A program made the translations under genes and the position numbers. From Kappaphycus alvarezii (taxonomy: Eukaryota; Rhodophyta; Florideophyceae; Gigartinales; Solieriaceae), in assembly GCA_002205965.3 (NCBI GenBank), contig NADL03000222.1, positions 17,279-81,278 on the forward strand: 64,000 bases of DNA, given 5' to 3'. This document shows, one piece after another, positions 10,219 to 21,639 of this stretch. How positions within the stretch are numbered: position 1 is the first letter of the stretch; each line of letters begins with the position of its first letter. Under the pieces are notes generated by a model. It was not told the origin of the DNA and made no database searches. It saw nothing but the letters and a program-made list of their open reading frames with translations.

Positions 10219-13200
10219 TTATCATATAAGTTCGGCAAAAACTAAAAATTTCCACAGAATGAGGAAGTCCAAATTACCTATCTTTTCACCTAGGTAAAAG
10301 TCTTAAAAAACCTTCACTTGTAATTTTTGTAGAGTAATAATCATTAATACAATTTTTCTGTCTACTGCACGGTCTCGTGTGCTTGGGACAGTGCATGGCA
10401 TTAATGGTCGGACAATTTTTAAAGGACACATATTGAGAGTGATGCTTCATGACCCATCACTTGACCTAAACTACAAGCCATTGAGAGTAAAGCTGTAGCG
10501 GGTAATTTCATAAAAACCACTCATCAACTGTGAATAGATGAGCTTTTTCCTGAATTCTTTGCATACTGGTAGGCAATTTAAATGATATATTTAGTAAATA
10601 ATGAAATTTTAGTGATATTGTCATGAAATTTGGAACGAGAAGTACTGTAATACTGCGCTAGAAATTCGTTTCGGAAGTTTATCAATATAAATTGTTTGAT
10701 TGTACGAACATTTATTCTACAAGGCGAGGAATGAGCTAAGTGTAGAGTTCTTACTATAAAGTAGGTACTAGTTCTGTCAGAAAATATGTTCCCATCAAAA
10801 GAGCCACTGTCACAGATGTCTTGTTTATAATATGAGAAGCTATTGTGGATTATATTTGCACCCTTGAGTTCTATTGGTCTCTGCTTTTATGTTTTCAGTC
10901 CGGCGGAATCATTTATTTCGCCAATCGTGTGAGAATTTCAGGTGAAATTAGTTATCGATTGTCTAACAAAGCAAAAAGTCATGGTTTCACTTTTGCGAAT
11001 CTATGTGTCTAGAGATTCTCCTACACCCTAAGAAAAATTTGCTTCGAACGAAACATATTTTTTTCAGCAACGTAAATTGTATTACATGTTATTTTAAGCT
11101 AAAAGAAGTTTTGAAGTAGTCAAAAATGATGACTTAGTGTGGTAATGGAATAATGGAAAGAAAAATGGTCTTTCGTAACCCATCATATAGTAGTTTGTTC
11201 GCTCAATGTTTAGGCATTTTTAATTAGATATTTGGTTGCTAATTGAGCGTTAGTTAAGGATTAAAGTCTTCATTTTGAAACTCTGCAGGTTGTTATGCTG
11301 TTTATTAGAGCTCAAAAACAGGAGACGCAATGTTTTTGTTAGAGAAGGACGGTAATTAATCGAATGGACTCAAATTTATATTTATACTATTTCGCGGACA
11401 TGAAGTTCTTTTAGGGGACTGCAATTAAATAAAAGATGGAATTAAACTGGAGATCAATTGCATCTTGAAAGAGGAATGGGAAATAATCCAGCAAAAACTC
11501 ACATATCGAGGCGCTTCATTCTTCGTTTGTCAGACCATCCAACCATTGTCTCGGGAAGTATCCACTCCAAATCCCTCATCATTAAAATACCCAAAACTTC
11601 CTCTCTAGTCTATAGAATATGATTTTTCGAGAAAGCGATAGCCATCCATAAATCAGAAAACTTTTTATTCTGGTTTATAATTTTTCTTTTCAATTTCTGT
11701 ATATTTGTTTTTTATACAGCATCGAAATAATGTTGGGAATCTGATAAGCGATTTTATAATTTTAAAATAAGATAAGCTTGATGACGCCATATACTGGGAC
11801 AAAGCCACTCGCATCTTTCAAGTATTAAAGAAACCAACCTTCCCCATTTCATATTAGACCTTGAAGAGATTTTGTCCAAAAAAAGTCTTCTACTTTTCGC
11901 GTAGTCTATGGTAATTTTCAGAAACGAAAATAATAGCATCTCTCTTCTTCTTCGGTTCAAAATAACCTTGAATAAGTCAATTTTCTGCGGAAACATTTCA
12001 GAGGTAGCAAAGCTGCAAGGAAGGGCTATTATCAATGGATATCATGGTATGCTTGTTCACTGCAAGAATATAGTCTCACAATTTACGTTTAATTGATTTC
12101 GCCACAATCTTACCGATAGAATAATGTATCGACAAATGTATCCATCGCACACATAGCTCAAGTTGAAAGAAAAAACCTTTGCAAATTTTTTTCAGAGCCG
12201 TTTGGATTGAAACAGATACTACTGAATGGCAGTAAGTTATTCCATTTCAACTATTATCTCCAGCTAGTATATCTCTTTGTGATTCAACTTCGAAAACTGC
12301 GGAAATTTATCTCTTATTAGCCCACATAAATTCTGAAGATATCATCTTCAAATAAAAACGTGATCCTGCCTAACATTCTTTTTGTGTAGCTGATTTATAT
12401 CGAGTGGTAACCAAGAGTATTTAAAATCCTATATTTTTAAATATTACAAGCTTAAAAAGCCGGGAGAGGTAAGTTGCTACTTTCCGGTACGCATTGGAAG
12501 TTTTTCTCTCAAATAAAGTATGTAATTCTCCTCATTCATGTTGAAAATTTTGTCAATAAGAGATACACATACTTTAAAGTTAAATATATGACCCAGTTAG
12601 ATCGGAGAGGTCAAAAGACATGCAATTTTTTCTCGACTTGTACAAAAGTGATTTCAATATAGATTAATTAATAAGCTGGTCCTTACAAGTTGCTCAGTTT
12701 TCTATGGTCTTGGGATATTTCATTCCGTCGTAGATATTTGTCTAAAGAATCAGTCAAAAATGAAAACCAATCATGAAGGAAACTGCGCTTTCTTAATTAT
12801 GTACTCCATAGTTTTACATAAATGGAAACATATCACCCTTATTGACCACTATACCGGAGATATTTTTAGGTATTGTTGGAAACCTTACAAGAGACAATAT
12901 TCACAGTAAACAAATTTCTTTGCTGTTTTAGATAAATAGCGCTTAGTATATTCTTCTTTTCTTAGATTTAATCTAAATATAAAACAATTGATGTAACTGA
13001 GAAGTCAATCTAATTCCAAACTCGAAATCGTAGTTTTCTCTTGATGAAGGTACGAGTTTTTATTCTTTATAATAGACCGACGCTATGTCAAGAGGTACTT
13101 TTTGGAACAAAAAATCAGAAGTGTCACTATTAGACCCTTGTATGTAGTGGATCTTGGACACCATTTCATCCCAAATTTAAGTTACAGAGCTATTATTCAG

Positions 13201-16200
13201 CTTAAAGTTTTATTCTGAACCTAAGCTGCAAAATGATCTGATAAATACAGAATCTAAATGGTCAGGTTTACATTTCATATACTTGAAACATGTACAGAGT
13301 CAAACGTTACTTTGACCATTTCTTACCAACTTTAATATTATCGAACATCAGAGTTCATCGTATTACTTGTTTACTGTAGTCGTTTTTCATTGGCTTTAAA
13401 TGCCTAAAAATAGTGACTTGGAAAGCCCTCTTGTACTGAAGGAAGATAGCATGCTCTCAAAAGACGAAATAGGCGGGATATCAGTATTTATTTCAGCACG
13501 TTAAACATCACTGCCAATTGTTTGGGTCTGTTGTAGCCATTCTCATTAAAGTAGAGGCCGATGAAGCTTTTTCCACTCCGGATGTGAAATGTTTATGCGT
13601 CATGTTAATTTAATTGCAGGATAAAAGTAATGGAGCGATTCCACTAGTTAAAACGTAGTTGATAACAAAGACAAAAAGAAGATTTTGCTAGAGTCGTCCA
13701 TCTAAAAGTGACTTTTCTCGGAAAAACGCTCTTAAGTTGTATTTTTGGTCCCAAACCCGTTTAGCGAACAAACTGGGCCACTTTTTTCTGTATGAAAACT
13801 CATCAACATGTAACCTACCGACAGTAGAGACAAGGAATGGGTCGAGCAAATCCTTTCCTACCTGGTATTATGCACATTAGTCCCCTGAATGTTTCTTGAT
13901 TTGTTCGCATGGGGTGTATTCAATCTCAAAATGGGGTTCAATCTTCTCGATCTAGGATTAAAAGGGGCTGTTGGATTCATAAAAGTGACATCTAGGTAAT
14001 TATGCTCCCAGGGGTGCTACCATGTCTCTTTGCAAACATAGCTAGCTAACACGATAAAGAATATGCCATCCTAAGATCTTTACAAGAAAAAGTGACCTTT
14101 CCATCATAAAATTTTAGATTTACGCATGATGGTTAGATGGATCGATTTTTGGTGTCCAAAAAGCGAAAGAAGTTCTTAAATCTCACTTTCTTGCTTGAAG
14201 CTCAAAAAGACGCTAAGTTAAAGGGAGCTCCGTTTTTTGGCTGGCTGTATAGAAGAGGAGACCTTCCTTAAAAGCATATTCATTTGAAAACTAAAATTTG
14301 CCCTTGAAAAAGACGTCGTCCATCAAAGTTGCACTTTCCATTTAATAAGCATTTTTCATTTCACTAATAAAGAAAACCTGACAACCGGATTTAAACTGGA
14401 GAGCAATCATATTCTATCAGGTTATTACGTATGTACGTAATCATACAAAATGCTCAAGGTTTGACTCTCTCGTTAATGATTAAAACGTTCTAATCATTAA
14501 GCTATCAAATAATTTATTTCTAAGTCAAAAATACAGCACAAAAAAAAGTTACGGGACCTAGAAATAGGACTTTCTATCCCTTTTTGAGACTTTTAGAAAG
14601 CTATGAGGTGAATACTCCCAAGCTTTCTGGTTGTTTCTGATGAAATCCTTTAGTTTGATTTTTCTAATTATATTACACATAGTTATTCCACTCTAAAAAC
14701 AAGGTATATGGGTCCAAACGACTATTAAGATGAAAAAAATTCCATTTTTACTGTTTGATTAAAAAGTATTTTCCCATCAAACACGTTTTGACTATTTCAC
14801 CCTTAAGTACATGTTACAAAATTATTATTTTAGCAAATGGACATTGTTAACAAATCGGATTTCTGAGAATTGCTTCTTTTCCAACAATTCCGATACTTGG
14901 ACCTCTATGTGAGCCTGATTTGTTGATTTTTGCCGTTTAATCAACTCCGAAGCCCCTTAATGGTTTTGTGTACTTTTGGTGGCAAACTTTATCTGCAACA
15001 TGAAAAATTTTACTAATTAAATTACAACTTTTTTCCCACTCCAAACTTTAAATTTCAAAAAAAAGAAGACCAAAAATTTATGTAGTTTTCAATATTTCTT
15101 TTCAAAATTGAGGTATTTCAATCTAATTCGTTAGTTGACAGAGATACCCAAGATGTTGTAAGTCATCCACCGAAAGAAAATATATTTCGGTTTTCTGCAA
15201 TTTTATTGTCCTTCTCACTGTTTTTCTCATTAAATAATTGAAAGAGCAGATGAAATAAATAACTGTGCAAATATATATCATTTGGCATTTTCTTTCTCCA
15301 GAAACGTCAAGTTTTTTTTGTACTTTTATTCACAGTAAATTAAAATATGAGTACTCGCATTGAACAGGAATGTTAAAAAAGGTATATTAATTTGGAGAGT
15401 ATTCTTTTCATGTCTATCATAGCCCGTGTGAATTTATAAGATCATTTCCGGTTATTAGATATATCCAATTTGGCACTCAAAACTAAGATTAGATTCCTAC
15501 CATTCACTTAATCCATGGTAAATTATTACCAGATTGTCTATCATTTAATATTTCCTATGTCCTCTAAATGATAGATTGTCATGTCAAGAAATAGCAAGAA
15601 ATCACCAAGAAGTGTAAATTTCAAGTGTTTCATATATAATAATCACAGGACGCTTTCTTAGGTTTTTTTAAGCATGGAGCAAATATCGAAGTTTTCTTGG
15701 CCCAATACGACATTAGCGTGATTAAATCGATTAACGACCTTCCAAGGGAACATTCATTCAATTGACCTCGAAGACTTTCATTTCATGCTTTTTTTGGAAT
15801 AATTTAGTATCATGTTAGTCCCAGAGGCCAATGAAATTCGGCGCATATGAATGAGACACTCAAAAAAATGTACTGATCTACTTTATGAACCCCTTTTTAT
15901 TTAAAGTCTATAAGAACTGCTGTATAGCGAAATTACAATACCTGGGGAATATTTATACTCTTTAGGGTAGATGAAGATCGTCTTAGGATGTCTTGCTCTA
16001 CTGTACTGCTTTCACAACCTTTTTGTACTGAAGGGATATTAATGAAGGCATTATTTTCGTTCTTAATATTTCTAATTGTGGACCAGGACGAAACGAGGAT
16101 TATTGCATTCAGTTATTGTATAAAAAGAATGCTTTTTGTGGAACGTTTTCAATTTTTCCAATAAATTAAGATTTGTATTTATTTTAACAAATATTTGTTT

Positions 16201-17934
16201 TATTTGTTTCACATCCTAGAACATCCTTGAGACACAATATTACTGTAATAATAACTAACATCGTTAATTTGATCATGATTTTGGTCTAAAAAAGCTCATT
16301 ATTTTTTCGTAACCCCACCCAGTATGCATAATTTGAGGGCTTTCCTATTTACATAATATTATGTATCCAAAATTGAAATAGAATAGAGGCAGATTATGTA
16401 TTTTTTGGTGCAATTGGCTTACTTAACGTTCCCTTATTAAACAAAGGCAATCAAAATACTAAAACGATCTATTCAAGTTCCAACCGTTCTCTTGTTACTT
16501 GAAAGTGAGACTGAAACTATTTTTCGAGACTTTCTTGATCGTAAAACCTTGTCATAAGTAGCGATAGAAAGAGACAAACATCAAGAACTGAGTTACAATC
16601 TCGAAAAAAAACATAACCTGAAATAGATTAAGGTGTATAAAATACAATAATGCATATACAAATTGTTATCAACAATATGGCGCCTTTCATCGCAAATTTG
16701 TAAAATATCTAAATAAATTTAGAAGGTTTATTTTAGAGGGGAAAAAATAATTACATTGAATTGAAATTCATTTGTTTATTTCTAACCTGTATCAGGATTT
16801 ACGTATTATTTTAAAACGTTTAACCTATTATAATATTTAAATAATCTTGATAATTTGTTTTTAGTTATTAAAAAGTTAAAATAAAAATGTTTATAACATA
16901 AGACGTAACATTTTGGCAACCGAGGACCAACATCTTACACATATCATACTGAAGATGTAAATAATTGATTTAGTTCATCCTGATGAGTTTAAGGAGCAGA
17001 TAGAAATAGTCGAAAATAAGTTAGACTATTCAGTTACTAGATGGTTGGATAAATAGTAGCTGGTAGGAATAAAAGTATGGAATGAAAATCATACCTGGGG
17101 CCATAGTTGTTCGAAGTACCATCAACCTTTAGAAATTTATTTTTACATTTGTCCGATTAGATGGCAGAGGTACAACATCTATGCCTATTTTATGGTTTCC
17201 GTGCCTATCATTGAAACCGTTGCTACATTTTCTCTGTACAGAGCTAAATAAATCTGAACTTCATAATCATTTAAATAAAAAAGAAAAAGTAATCAGAGCA
17301 TTGATACGGATCCCAAGCTGGTCACACAAAAACTATAAAACATTCTTGCTGCGTGTTACGATCGAATCACACTCTAGAAAAGATGTAATAGTAAGCATAT
17401 AGTACGCAAATAGAGATAGAACGACATCAAATGGCCCCAAGTCATGCCCTATGAAGATAAATACGATTCTTTATAGGATTGCATAGACCTAGAGACAAAA
17501 TGTAGCTTATGAAGTATCAAAATCCCCCTTTAAAGTATTTGCGAGAATAAATAATCATTTTGAAGTGAACAATAAGCTTTTAATGGCAGAATGTGGTTTT
17601 GTATGAATTAAAGAGTTTTGTTTTCCAAAGCCGTAAAAAAACTATTATTGGATTTTTTCACATGAAACAGAAAATAATATTGAACTAATCTTTTATTTTA
17701 AGATCAATATTCAGCTTTCCAACCTGTTAAAGGGTATAAAAATGTTTTGTACGGAGCATGACGGGAAAATATGTTTCATAGAGGTACACTTTAAAGGAAT
17801 TTTCTATTCTGTACTTTCATATGCAGACTTCCTTTTTTTATATGTATTAAAATCTGTACAAATCACTGCCGATTAGTAGAATCAATACTGAATATAGCGA
17901 TGGGGACATATGTTAAGGTCCGTACGGTACTGAA
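10219..17934. other. 7.7-kb AT-rich tract without recognisable genes
   Basis: Strongly AT-rich, with frequent stops in all frames and A/T homopolymers. The longest reading (11754-12035, minus, 93 codons) has no recognisable motif. I see no LTR, tandem array or RNA gene. Old repeats eroded beyond recognition are possible. Confidence 0.6.
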
Positions 17935-18195
17935 TTAGAGGTACGCTGCCGCGGCCGTAATGTCCAACGCAGCCTGTCTGCTGGGGGTCTTGAGCCAGCT
18001 TTTTAGAGTAATTTCATAGGTATTAATGGGAACCTTGTCGGATATTCCGGGCCACAACCGACCATATTTTTCAAATATTAAACCATCCCACGTTTTCCCC
18101 TTACTGAATTTATACGTGAATATTTTTACCACCGTAGAACTCCGGAAACACGTTTGCACATTTTGAATACATAAATATTTAAAAGATATCTTCAT
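17935..18195 (-). pseudogene. Unidentified conserved segment (GLIFEKYGRLWPGIS motif)
   Basis: An 86-codon minus-strand frame contains TWDGLIFEKYGRLWPGIS, then TYEITLKSWLKTPSR and QAALDITAAAAYL before the stop. The first motif recurs at 8143-8200 (+) and 9955-10000 (-); the second recurs at 4120 (+) and 34254 (+), where it continues LCIKTPN. GC content rises sharply at 17935-18010 against the AT-rich surroundings. At 8143 it lies just upstream of the zinc/nuclease-like relic, so it probably belongs to the same polyprotein family. I cannot name the domain. Confidence 0.4.
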
Positions 18196-18554
18196 AAATC
18201 GTTATAAAAAAGTTATTCCTTCTTGTTTGAGTCAAAGATTTTAATAAATACATGCCCTTACATACCTTGCCGATGCAATGTTGATATTTATCATGCAGAC
18301 ATTATCAACAGACCAATGCGACCGCAGAGACCTCTCCTACTTATACCTTTTCTAATTCTGAAAGGAGAATCTCAACTGTCATCTGAATGGTAGCCGCATA
18401 GACTATAAAGTTGCTTCTTGCCTCCTTTTTGCTCAACGCCAACTCATGAACCTCCTGAAATTTGTAAAATATTTTTAATTCCCTAAGTAAAATTGAAAAA
18501 CTTCACTTTAGTGAAAATAAAAATACTTAATTCGGGGAATTCCTCAGAAGATTT
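18196..18554. other. AT-rich, no gene seen
   Basis: No supported feature. Confidence 0.5.
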
Positions 18555-18960
18555 TTTTACCCATCATTTGTGGTCATAAAGGGAGATTTTCCTGTACTTA
18601 TATATAGGCGCATCGAAAGCAACATCACTGTCGTCTCACCGTTCAAGGCCGCAGTTCGCACCAAGGCGACCCAGGTTGCCGGTAGCGCTGCTGAACTGGC
18701 GGCCCGCGACAAGGTTATAACTCTGGAACGAAACATCACCCGACCCTCCCCGCTCCCTCAACAGGTCCATCTCCTGCGCCATACACGCCGAACTTCACGT
18801 TTCGACCTCTAGCGTTTGATTGCCTGGGTGCCCCTTCCCTTGATACAATTGCGTTTATCGAGGAGTTAATTACGCGGATCGCGTCCAAGTGTCAATCTAC
18901 ACCTGGTATCGCCGCCGTATCTACCAGCGACTGAGTTGCACCCTCTGGTCATCTATTGCT
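18555..18960 (+). pseudogene. Nuclease-like C-terminal region, second family, relic
   Basis: 18570-18812 reads NITVVSPFKAAVRTKATQ, then VAGSAAELAARDKVITL. In another frame 18785-18930 reads YTPNFTFRPLAFDCLGAP, then SLDTIAFIEELITRIASK. Together these give the order seen at bases 1-466 (ITV strand, AxxxAxRxK helix, Y-x5-FxPLxF-x3-G, then a helix), but the residues differ enough to be a separate family. At least one frameshift joins the halves. GC-rich island in AT-rich DNA. Confidence 0.45.
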
Positions 18961-19499
18961 CAAGCTATCCTGTCCCAGCCCTGATGCGCATGGGCACGAG
19001 AATACATCCGGTTAGATCTTAGCCGTATAGTTAGGACGTGCGCAGTCCCCAGTAGGTACTGAATGCATTACATTTCTTATCATCAAAGCATGATAGAGTA
19101 AGTATATCATTTCTTGTCCATCAACTCTCAAACAAGGCCAAGAGCAGTGCTTTTATCGATAAATTATTATCTCTTAGAGTAACATTATAAGAAAAAAAAG
19201 TAAAGGAGTAGCACCTTTAATGAAGCATGTTGCCATTACGGAATCTGTATTTGAGAATAGAAAAAATCGCGTACCGAATAAAGATGTAGCTAAGTATTAA
19301 AAACTGAAAGCTCAAGAGGAAGGTCCTGGTGCTTAATTTTGGGAATATTGGGAAGAATTTTTTAGTTATTAACGTATAGAAATATTGCCTGTTCTAATGT
19401 ATCCGAGGGTACCAAAATCGATTCTCCTTTCGGCAGAACATCAATATTTCGGGAGGCAGTGCCCACCAGATCAAAAAGAGCTACAGGGAAGTGCTTGGT
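18961..19499. other. No recognised gene
   Basis: May include the degraded outer end of the minus-strand LTR of element A; I could not place that end. Confidence 0.35.
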
Positions 19500-19732
19500 T
19501 GAATTCGTTAATAACAGTGAAAAAATGTTTCTTGAGTCTGGAGTTGACTCTCAAATTCTTTTAAAGTCTCAAAGAAGCTACTAAGAACCGTGAAATGCAC
19601 CAAATGGAATCGTGTGAACGAGAAAGACTAACAGCAGATACAATCAGGATAAATATCTAGATTCTTTCCTTAGTATCTTATTCTTCTAGATCACAGCCAA
19701 ACAGTTCCCTCAAAATATCCATTCCACCCAGG
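19500..19732 (-). mobile_element. Element A 3' LTR, distal part (beyond nested insertion)
   Basis: On the minus strand it begins at the duplicated GACTG and reads CLGGMDILRELFGCDLEE then stop, the C-terminus of the LTR ORF, followed by TTTATCCTGATTGTATCTGC and TTCACACGATTCCATTTG blocks shared with 47890 and 58995. The TATA2 region is deleted: TTTGAGACTTT is joined directly to GAGAGTCAACTCCAG. The outer end is uncertain. Confidence 0.65.
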
Positions 19733-19739
19733 CAGTCTG

Positions 19740-19831
19740 TAATACAAAAAATGGTCCTCCCCTCATTTAATACAGGAAATGGTCCTCTCTTCACGTAATA
19801 CAGGAAATGACCCTCCCCTCGTGTAATCCAG
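19740..19831. repeat. 28-bp tandem repeat in U3
   Basis: Units start at 19740, 19768, 19796 and (partial) 19824. The consensus begins TAATACAGGAAATGGTCCTC. It lies at the extreme 5' end of the solo LTR, where enhancer-type repeats often sit in retroelements. Confidence 0.85.
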
Positions 19832-20080
19832 CAACCTACAACGATCCCGTCCCTACCTTCTCCCACCGTCATTTCCAAATTTACTTCCATTTTATCTAGA
19901 TATTTTTATACTGTATTTAACCCTCTGAATCGACCCCGAATCAAGTCCCTTTTCCCTTTTAGCTTACCTCCTCCTCCAAATTCGCCTTTTTTTGAGAAGA
20001 AGGGCGCAAATGCACTACTCCAAAATCCCTTGCAGATTTATTTTACCTATTCCTAATCTATAGAACCTGCCCCGGGAGCC

Positions 20081-20088
20081 TATTTAAA
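20081..20088 (+). promoter_or_regulatory. TATA box 1 (TATTTAAA)
   Basis: In the conserved block CCTGCCCCGGGAGCC...CCCCTTTATTC; 116 bases upstream of the internal ATG at 20197. Confidence 0.6.
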
Positions 20089-20196
20089 CCCCTTTATTCT
20101 AAGTTCCAAATGCCCCGATCATTTTACTCATCACCCCTCCCCCCTCACACACCCAAAACACCATACATTGCCTCCCGTTCCCCAACGTCTATCAAA

Positions 20197-20784
20197 ATGG
20201 AGAACCTTCGCCCCTCTGTCCCTATTTCCAAAAACCGCCCTTCCCGTACCATCAATGGCCTTCGTTTCGCCACCTACGAGCCGACCGATGCCGACGACTA
20301 CATCCGGCGGCAAACAAAGAAGCAAATCATCGAGTTCGTTCGCCGCCTCTTCATAGAAGAAGAAGCGAGGGAGGTAAGTCCGGGAGAGGCTGAGAAGGTC
20401 GAGGAGGAGAGCGGGGAGTTCTTCGAGGAATGGTTAGCCCCTGAGCTAGTGTACGAGGCTCAATAGGAGGAGGAGGAGGAAGAGGAGGAAGAGGAGGAGG
20501 AGGATGGGGAGGAGGAAGAGGAGGAGGAGGAGGAGGAGGGGGAGGAGGAGGAGGATGAGGGAACAGGGGGCATGGAAAGTGTTGGACTGGTGGGGCCTGG
20601 AATAGAGAGTATGGATCAAGTTGTGCCCACGATGGAACCGGATGGAGATATCTTTAGTAGTCTAGATATCTCCCAGGGGGAAATAGAGAGTTGTGAGCCA
20701 TTCGCAGATATTTGTGGGGACTGCTTGGACAGCATGGATATTTTAGAGGAGTTGTTTGGATCTTATTTGGAGAATGGGAAATAA
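20197..20784 (+). pseudogene. LTR-internal acidic protein ORF (best copy, one in-frame TAG)
   Basis: One frame from ATG (context CAAAATGG) to TAA: 195 codons with a single TAG at 20464-20466. N-terminal part: MENLRPSVPISKNRPSR, then DADDYIRRQTKKQIIEFVRR and LFIEEEA. Middle: acidic, almost pure Glu/Asp from about residue 60 to 124, encoded by GAG/GGA-rich sequence. C-terminus: GDIFSSLDISQGEIES, CEPFADICGDCLDSMDIL, EELFGSYLENGK. The N- and C-terminal motifs recur at 3023, 47265 and 53921 and on the minus strand in both LTRs of element A. In the D-type LTR the helix is ELVREWVHRHCFEESEQAEE, so spacing and character survive strong divergence. An acidic core with hydrophobic-acidic C-terminal motifs resembles an activation domain, but function is unknown and no DNA-binding fold is evident. 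Not a retroviral protein I recognise. Confidence 0.6.
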
Positions 20785-20912
20785 GAGGACCAAATTAATT
20801 GTTAGTTTCTTAAGTATCCTTTGCTTAGAGTATATTGTCCACACAAAGTATTTTTATGCATTTCTTGGTATCTTCTGTAGTTTTGTTCGGAATTTAGGAG
20901 TAGCCAAAATAC

Positions 20913-20920
20913 TATATAAG
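20913..20920 (+). promoter_or_regulatory. TATA box 2 (TATATAAG)
   Basis: Downstream of the internal ORF in GTAGCCAAAATAC...CTGAGTAAACTGC, 832 bases after TATA box 1; conserved in other LTR copies. Confidence 0.6.
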
Positions 20921-21231
20921 CTGAGTAAACTGCTTCCTCATGGAGAGGTCAAGCAAGTTGGCAGACAATTTCAAGCCAAGTCACGAGTAGTAGGAAGTTG
21001 AGAGTCAACTTCAGACCCAAGAAAACTTTTTCTTACGCTAGTCGCAGAGCGTCGGTGGTAGACCCTGCCCCTTTTATACTTGCTTGTAGCTTTCTCGACT
21101 CTCTTCTATATACAATCCCTTTTGTTCGTGCAACAATACCACGGTAGCACTTTTGTCGCTCGCAACACCTCCTTCTCAGGGTAATTGGTTCTAAGGATCT
21201 CTTCCCCCGCCGATTTACCCATATCACAGTC

Positions 21232-21602
21232 CACACAAATATCCGCGAACGACTTAGAATTCTCCATTGCCTCCTGAGAAATATCTAGACCACTAAGGAA
21301 GCCCCCATCCGGTGCAGAGTCCGGATCACCTGGTCCATATTTTCATGACCCTTATATATAGTTTTCAACCCTCACAATTCTTAGCACCAATACAGTACCT
21401 ATGTGCCCTATTGGCACCGCTACAGTACGGTGCAAAGCCCTCCTCTTAAAATAATTTGGAATAAAATTGTAACTATAGTGACAGCGGAGCCAGCGCAGAA
21501 TTCCAGCCGAGCCAGCGCAGAATGCCAGCTCATCCAGCGAAGAGCGCCAGCACGGTCAGCGCAGCATGCCAAATAATATCTACAATTATCATTATATCAC
21601 GT
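21232..21602 (-). mobile_element. Element A 3' LTR, proximal part with divergent U3
   Basis: On the minus strand it follows the purine-rich GAGCGAGAGGAC at about 21614-21603 and begins (G)TGATATAATGATAATTG. It contains a 22-bp minisatellite, a TATATATAAGG box (about 21351-21361) and then only the C-terminal half of the LTR ORF (GDPDSAPDGGFLSGLDISQ, SFADICVDC) up to the nested insertion. Neither the TGTTAGG U3 nor the N-terminal ORF half is present. Confidence 0.65.
21487..21570. repeat. Imperfect 22-bp minisatellite, about 4 units
   Basis: GAGCCAGCGCAGAATTCCAG at 21487 and GAGCCAGCGCAGAATGCCAG at 21509, followed by two degenerate units (CATCCAGCGAAGAGCGCCAG, then CACGGTCAGCGCAGCATGCC). Confidence 0.75.
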
Positions 21603-21639
21603 CCTCTCGCTCAAGACGAACGTCCCGACTCGTCTTCAT

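Larger units (their letters stand above)
19738..21226 (+). mobile_element. Solo LTR nested in element A's 3' LTR
   Basis: 1489 bp, from TGTAATACAAAAAATGG to ACCCATATCA. It is flanked by CAGTC at 19733-19737 and at 21227-21231, a perfect 5-bp target duplication. Removing it rejoins a minus-strand LTR-ORF reading (DICVDC on one side, CLGGMDI on the other). Its first ~130 bp are not those of the TGTTAGGCGCG type but a 28-bp tandem array; homology with the other LTRs starts near 19872 and continues to the end. It carries the best-preserved internal ORF. Confidence 0.9.

Noticed and set aside
11754-12035. 93-codon minus ORF in the AT-rich tract as a gene
   Set aside because: Length is expected by chance in several kilobases, no domain, and composition is not distinct from the surroundings.
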